Assembly (NCBI GenBank): GCA_947631705.1
Contig: CANRMJ010000007.1
Span: 1 to 51,566, forward strand
Reading direction: 5' to 3'
DNA from: an uncultured Clostridia bacterium
Lineage (GTDB): Bacteria > Bacillota > Clostridia > Oscillospirales > Acutalibacteraceae
Length of the DNA stretch: 51,566 bases
Shown here: in pieces, positions 49,521 through 51,566 of the stretch
How the letters are laid out: each line of letters begins with the position of its first letter
Position numbering within the stretch: position 1 is the first letter of the stretch
Program-made: the position numbers and the translations under genes
Notes under the pieces: generated by a model
What the model was told of the DNA's origin: nothing
Database searches by the model: none
Seen by the model: only the letters and a program-made list of their open reading frames with translations

Positions 49521-51152
49521 ATGATTATTAAAGCCGCCGATTACGGAATCGTTCCGAACTGCGCTGCTGCTGAAAAGCTGACGTCGCTTTTTCATGAACT
49601 AAGCAATATCAGCGGAGAAAAAACGCTTGTTTTTGAAAACGGCGATTATTTCATAGACAGCAAAAGCTGCGCCGAGGAAACGCTCTATATAACAAATACG
49701 GCAGGCGATAAAGAGTATTCGCCCGATGAAACGCCGCACAGAGCAAGAGTCGCGCTGAATCTGAACGGAGTAAGCGATTTAACGATAGACGGAAACGGCG
49801 CGCGGTTTGTAATTAACGGCGCCGCAACAAACGCATCGTTCAGAAATTGCGAAAACGTTACGGTAAGCGATATCGAAATAACGTCTGTAAATCCCGATTT
49901 GCACGAGCTCTCGGTGGTTGGAAAGGGCGCTTTTTACGTTGATTTTGCCGCAGACAAAAACACACGATGCTCATTTGAAAACAACAAGCCTTTTTTTACG
50001 GGAGAGGATTATAAATACAATCCTGTTGAAAGATACAGAAACGCGTGGCATCTTGCGTGCATAAAAAAAGAAACGCCTGATTGCGTGCGCCGCGTGCATC
50101 ATGTTTTTGCGTCGGCTCTCGGCGTTAAGGATTTGAAAAACGGAAAAATAAGGGTTTATTATCCGTCCGTAAAAAAATTTGATTTGGGAGATAAATATTA
50201 TCTTTTTCCAAACAGGCGGCAGTATGTCGGAATCTTCGTTGACTCATGTAAAAATATGAAGTTTTGCCGCGTTAAGCAAAGGTTTAATTACTCGCTTGCG
50301 TTTGTTGCGCAAAATACGGAAAATATTTTGATAGACGGCGCCGAATTCGCGCCCGAAAGCGTTTCGGAAAGAAAAATGGCGTCGCTTGCCGATTTTATTC
50401 AAATTTGTATGTGCAAGGGGCTCGTTACCGTTCAAAACAGCTTTTTTGAAGGGGCGGGCGATGATTGCGCAAATGTTCACGGCATTCATTTTAAGATAAA
50501 AGAGATAAACGCAAATAAAATCACGGTTGCTTTTATGCACCCGCAAACGCACGCTTTTAACCCGATACACACAGGAGATGAAATTTCATTTATAGATACG
50601 CGCACTTTGATAGAAAAAGGTAAAACGGTTGCCGTGTCCTCAACGCTTATAAACGAAAACGAAATTGAGATAGAACTTGAAAGCACAGAGCACGCCCGTA
50701 TCGGAGACGTTATAGAGGATATAACGATGTGCCCCGATTTTATTTTCAGAAACAACACGGTGAACCGCATTATCACACGCGGTTTGCTGATAACAACGAG
50801 AGGGCGCGTTTTGATAGAGGAAAATCACTTTAAAAGCTGCTCTATGAGCGGAATATTGCTTTCCGACGACGCAAACAGCTGGTACGAAAGCGGTATGTGC
50901 CGCGATGTAACGATTAAAAACAACATTTTTGATTACTGCGGCGAGTTCGGCGTTTTGATAAAGCCCGAAAACAGAGTCCACGGCGGAGCGGTTCACAGGA
51001 ATATCAGGATTATCGGAAATACTTTTAAACAATATAACGGGGATTGTATCAGTATAAAATCCTCCGCCGATATTGAAATCAAGGGGAATGATTTTGCCGA
51101 TTCAAAAAGGCTTAAAACAGAAAACTGCGAAAATGTTAAAACAGATTTCTAA
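49521..51152 (+). CDS. GH110-like right-handed beta-helix protein (alpha-galactosidase-like)
   Basis: 543 residues. It is a parallel beta-helix with an inserted beta-barrel, the outline of GH110 alpha-1,3-galactosidases, which strip galactose from B-antigen-type glycans. Family-like parts are DLTIDGNGARFVINGA, NVTVSDIEI, ADFIQICMCKGLVTVQNSFF, EGAGDDCANVHGIHFKI (candidate catalytic Asp pair) and FRNNTVNRIITRGLLITTRG, followed by GILLSDDANSWYESG. There is no signal peptide, unlike most known secreted members. The ATG 49521 has AAAGGAG 5 bases upstream; TTG 49506 is too far upstream of that site. Another beta-helix glycosidase family remains possible. Confidence 0.75.
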   Translation: MIIKAADYGIVPNCAAAEKLTSLFHELSNISGEKTLVFENGDYFIDSKSCAEETLYITNTAGDKEYSPDETPHRARVALNLNGVSDLTIDGNGARFVINGAATNASFRNCENVTVSDIEITSVNPDLHELSVVGKGAFYVDFAADKNTRCSFENNKPFFTGEDYKYNPVERYRNAWHLACIKKETPDCVRRVHHVFASALGVKDLKNGKIRVYYPSVKKFDLGDKYYLFPNRRQYVGIFVDSCKNMKFCRVKQRFNYSLAFVAQNTENILIDGAEFAPESVSERKMASLADFIQICMCKGLVTVQNSFFEGAGDDCANVHGIHFKIKEINANKITVAFMHPQTHAFNPIHTGDEISFIDTRTLIEKGKTVAVSSTLINENEIEIELESTEHARIGDVIEDITMCPDFIFRNNTVNRIITRGLLITTRGRVLIEENHFKSCSMSGILLSDDANSWYESGMCRDVTIKNNIFDYCGEFGVLIKPENRVHGGAVHRNIRIIGNTFKQYNGDCISIKSSADIEIKGNDFADSKRLKTENCENVKTDF

Positions 51153-51217
51153 ATTAAAAATCTTCGGGGCGTTTCGCACGATACGGTTAAAATGACTTTG
51201 ATAGGAGCACACAAAAA

Positions 51218-51511
51218 ATGGACGATCGCATTATTGCCGATATAACAAACTTTATTTTCGTAGCCGATGAGAACGGTCTTGAAATCAAAACGGCAATGAT
51301 AGTCTGCAAAGCGTTTCACGCCAGAAGATGCTTAATGTTGTATCAGATGGCTTTTCCTGAGGTCAGCTTTAGGGTTTGCCCGGTGATTTGTTATAATATT
51401 ACAAAGGATAATTGGTATCAAAGCACGGAGGGATTCAACCGTGTTTTCGGAGAACTCGCCCGCTGCGGCAATCAGTTTGTTGATGATATACGCCGCTATC
51501 TGTCCTTATAA
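51218..51511 (+). CDS. C-terminal half of a YdcF/DUF218-type protein
   Basis: 97 residues. The sequence TAMIVCKAFHARRCLMLYQM, FPEVSFRVCPVICYN, ITKDNWYQSTEGFNRVFGEL and QFVDDIRRYL matches the second half of YdcF/SanA-type DUF218 proteins, where A-F-H-x-R-R is the conserved active-site-like motif. The usual first half (about 100 residues with the G-G and E-x-x-x-T motifs) is missing; upstream there is only a 65-base gap after the beta-helix gene. An ATG with GGAG about 10 bases upstream exists, so the fragment may be expressed. It is a truncated gene or a short family variant. Confidence 0.65.
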   Translation: MDDRIIADITNFIFVADENGLEIKTAMIVCKAFHARRCLMLYQMAFPEVSFRVCPVICYNITKDNWYQSTEGFNRVFGELARCGNQFVDDIRRYLSL

Positions 51512-51514
51512 ATT

Positions 51515-51547
51515 ATGCCCGATCGCAAACCGCAGATTGGGCATTTT
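51515..51547 (+). terminator. Terminator after the YdcF-like fragment
   Basis: 10-bp stem ATGCCCGATC (51515-51524) with GATTGGGCAT (51535-51544), one G-T pair, followed by TTT. Confidence 0.6.
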
Positions 51548-51566
51548 GGCTTTTATGGCAGAAGGT

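Noticed and set aside
1..51566. tRNA, rRNA, CRISPR arrays, complete insertion sequences, integrase genes
   Set aside because: Read for cloverleaf/TTC-type loops, repeated spacer patterns, transposase DDE/HUH motifs and tyrosine or serine recombinase motifs. None was convincing. Island recombinases are absent from this window.

Overview
The window looks like a chromosome segment from an anaerobic gut-type member of the Firmicutes, class Clostridia (Ruminococcaceae/Oscillospiraceae-like). This is inferred from the strong AGGAGG-type ribosome sites, SigA-type promoters, many intrinsic terminators, FeoB iron uptake, BspA-like leucine-rich repeats, lipoprotein glycosidases, a PduL phosphotransacylase and a stand-alone AICAR formyltransferase. 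No tRNA, rRNA or CRISPR array was found. The species cannot be named from the sequence alone.

Accessory half (about 1-19,100). Nearly all genes here are on the minus strand. In order: structured repeats and an AraC scrap; an AraC-HD fusion regulator; an operon of an MraY-like transferase, a 4-TM EamA protein and two GNATs; a MATE pump behind a leader hairpin; a type II restriction-modification pair; a GH43-xylulokinase-isomerase operon; a methyltransferase; AraC and RelE remnants; an alpha/beta hydrolase; an MNT/HEPN pair with a broken HEPN gene; and a pnuC-nadR NAD-salvage operon. Three sets of direct repeats organise this half. A 56-base repeat (4415-4470 and 8757-8812) duplicates the 3' end of the isomerase gene on both sides of the MATE/restriction block. 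A 17-base repeat (15453-15469 and 19108-19124) duplicates the 3' end of guaA on both sides of the MNT/HEPN-NAD-salvage block. A third, degenerate copy of the guaA end plus its terminator lies at 8661-8718. I read this as stacked genomic islands at a guaA hotspot. No integrase remains in the window.

Core and saccharolytic half (about 19,100-51,566). It contains guaA, an MFS transporter translationally coupled to a membrane-anchored LRR protein, a TtcA-like/dGTPase operon, and a GPH transporter with a GH2 beta-galactosidase. A GH51 arabinofuranosidase lipoprotein follows, then tcdA, larE and a frameshifted GH26 mannanase. Next come purA, a SecB-like chaperone, an Ig-domain polysaccharide deacetylase, a small DUF6472-like gene and AICAR formyltransferase. 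A long plus-strand cluster then carries two ATP-grasp ligases, feoB, a CYTH protein with a shrunken ATPase domain, an acyltransferase and an FG-GAP-like membrane protein. The window ends with PduL, a family-4 uracil-DNA glycosylase, a GH110-like beta-helix protein and the C-terminal half of a YdcF-type protein.

Functionally, the glycosidases (GH43, GH51, GH2, GH26, GH110-like), the transporters and the isomerase/kinase pair fit growth on plant or host glycans, with pentoses passing to xylulose 5-phosphate. The purine genes (guaA, purA, AICAR formyltransferase, dGTPase) are scattered housekeeping genes. The most unusual items are the hidden direct repeats, the AraC-HD fusion with altered metal ligands, the coupled MFS-LRR pair, the tandem ATP-grasp cluster and the GH26 frameshift at an A AAA AAC heptamer.
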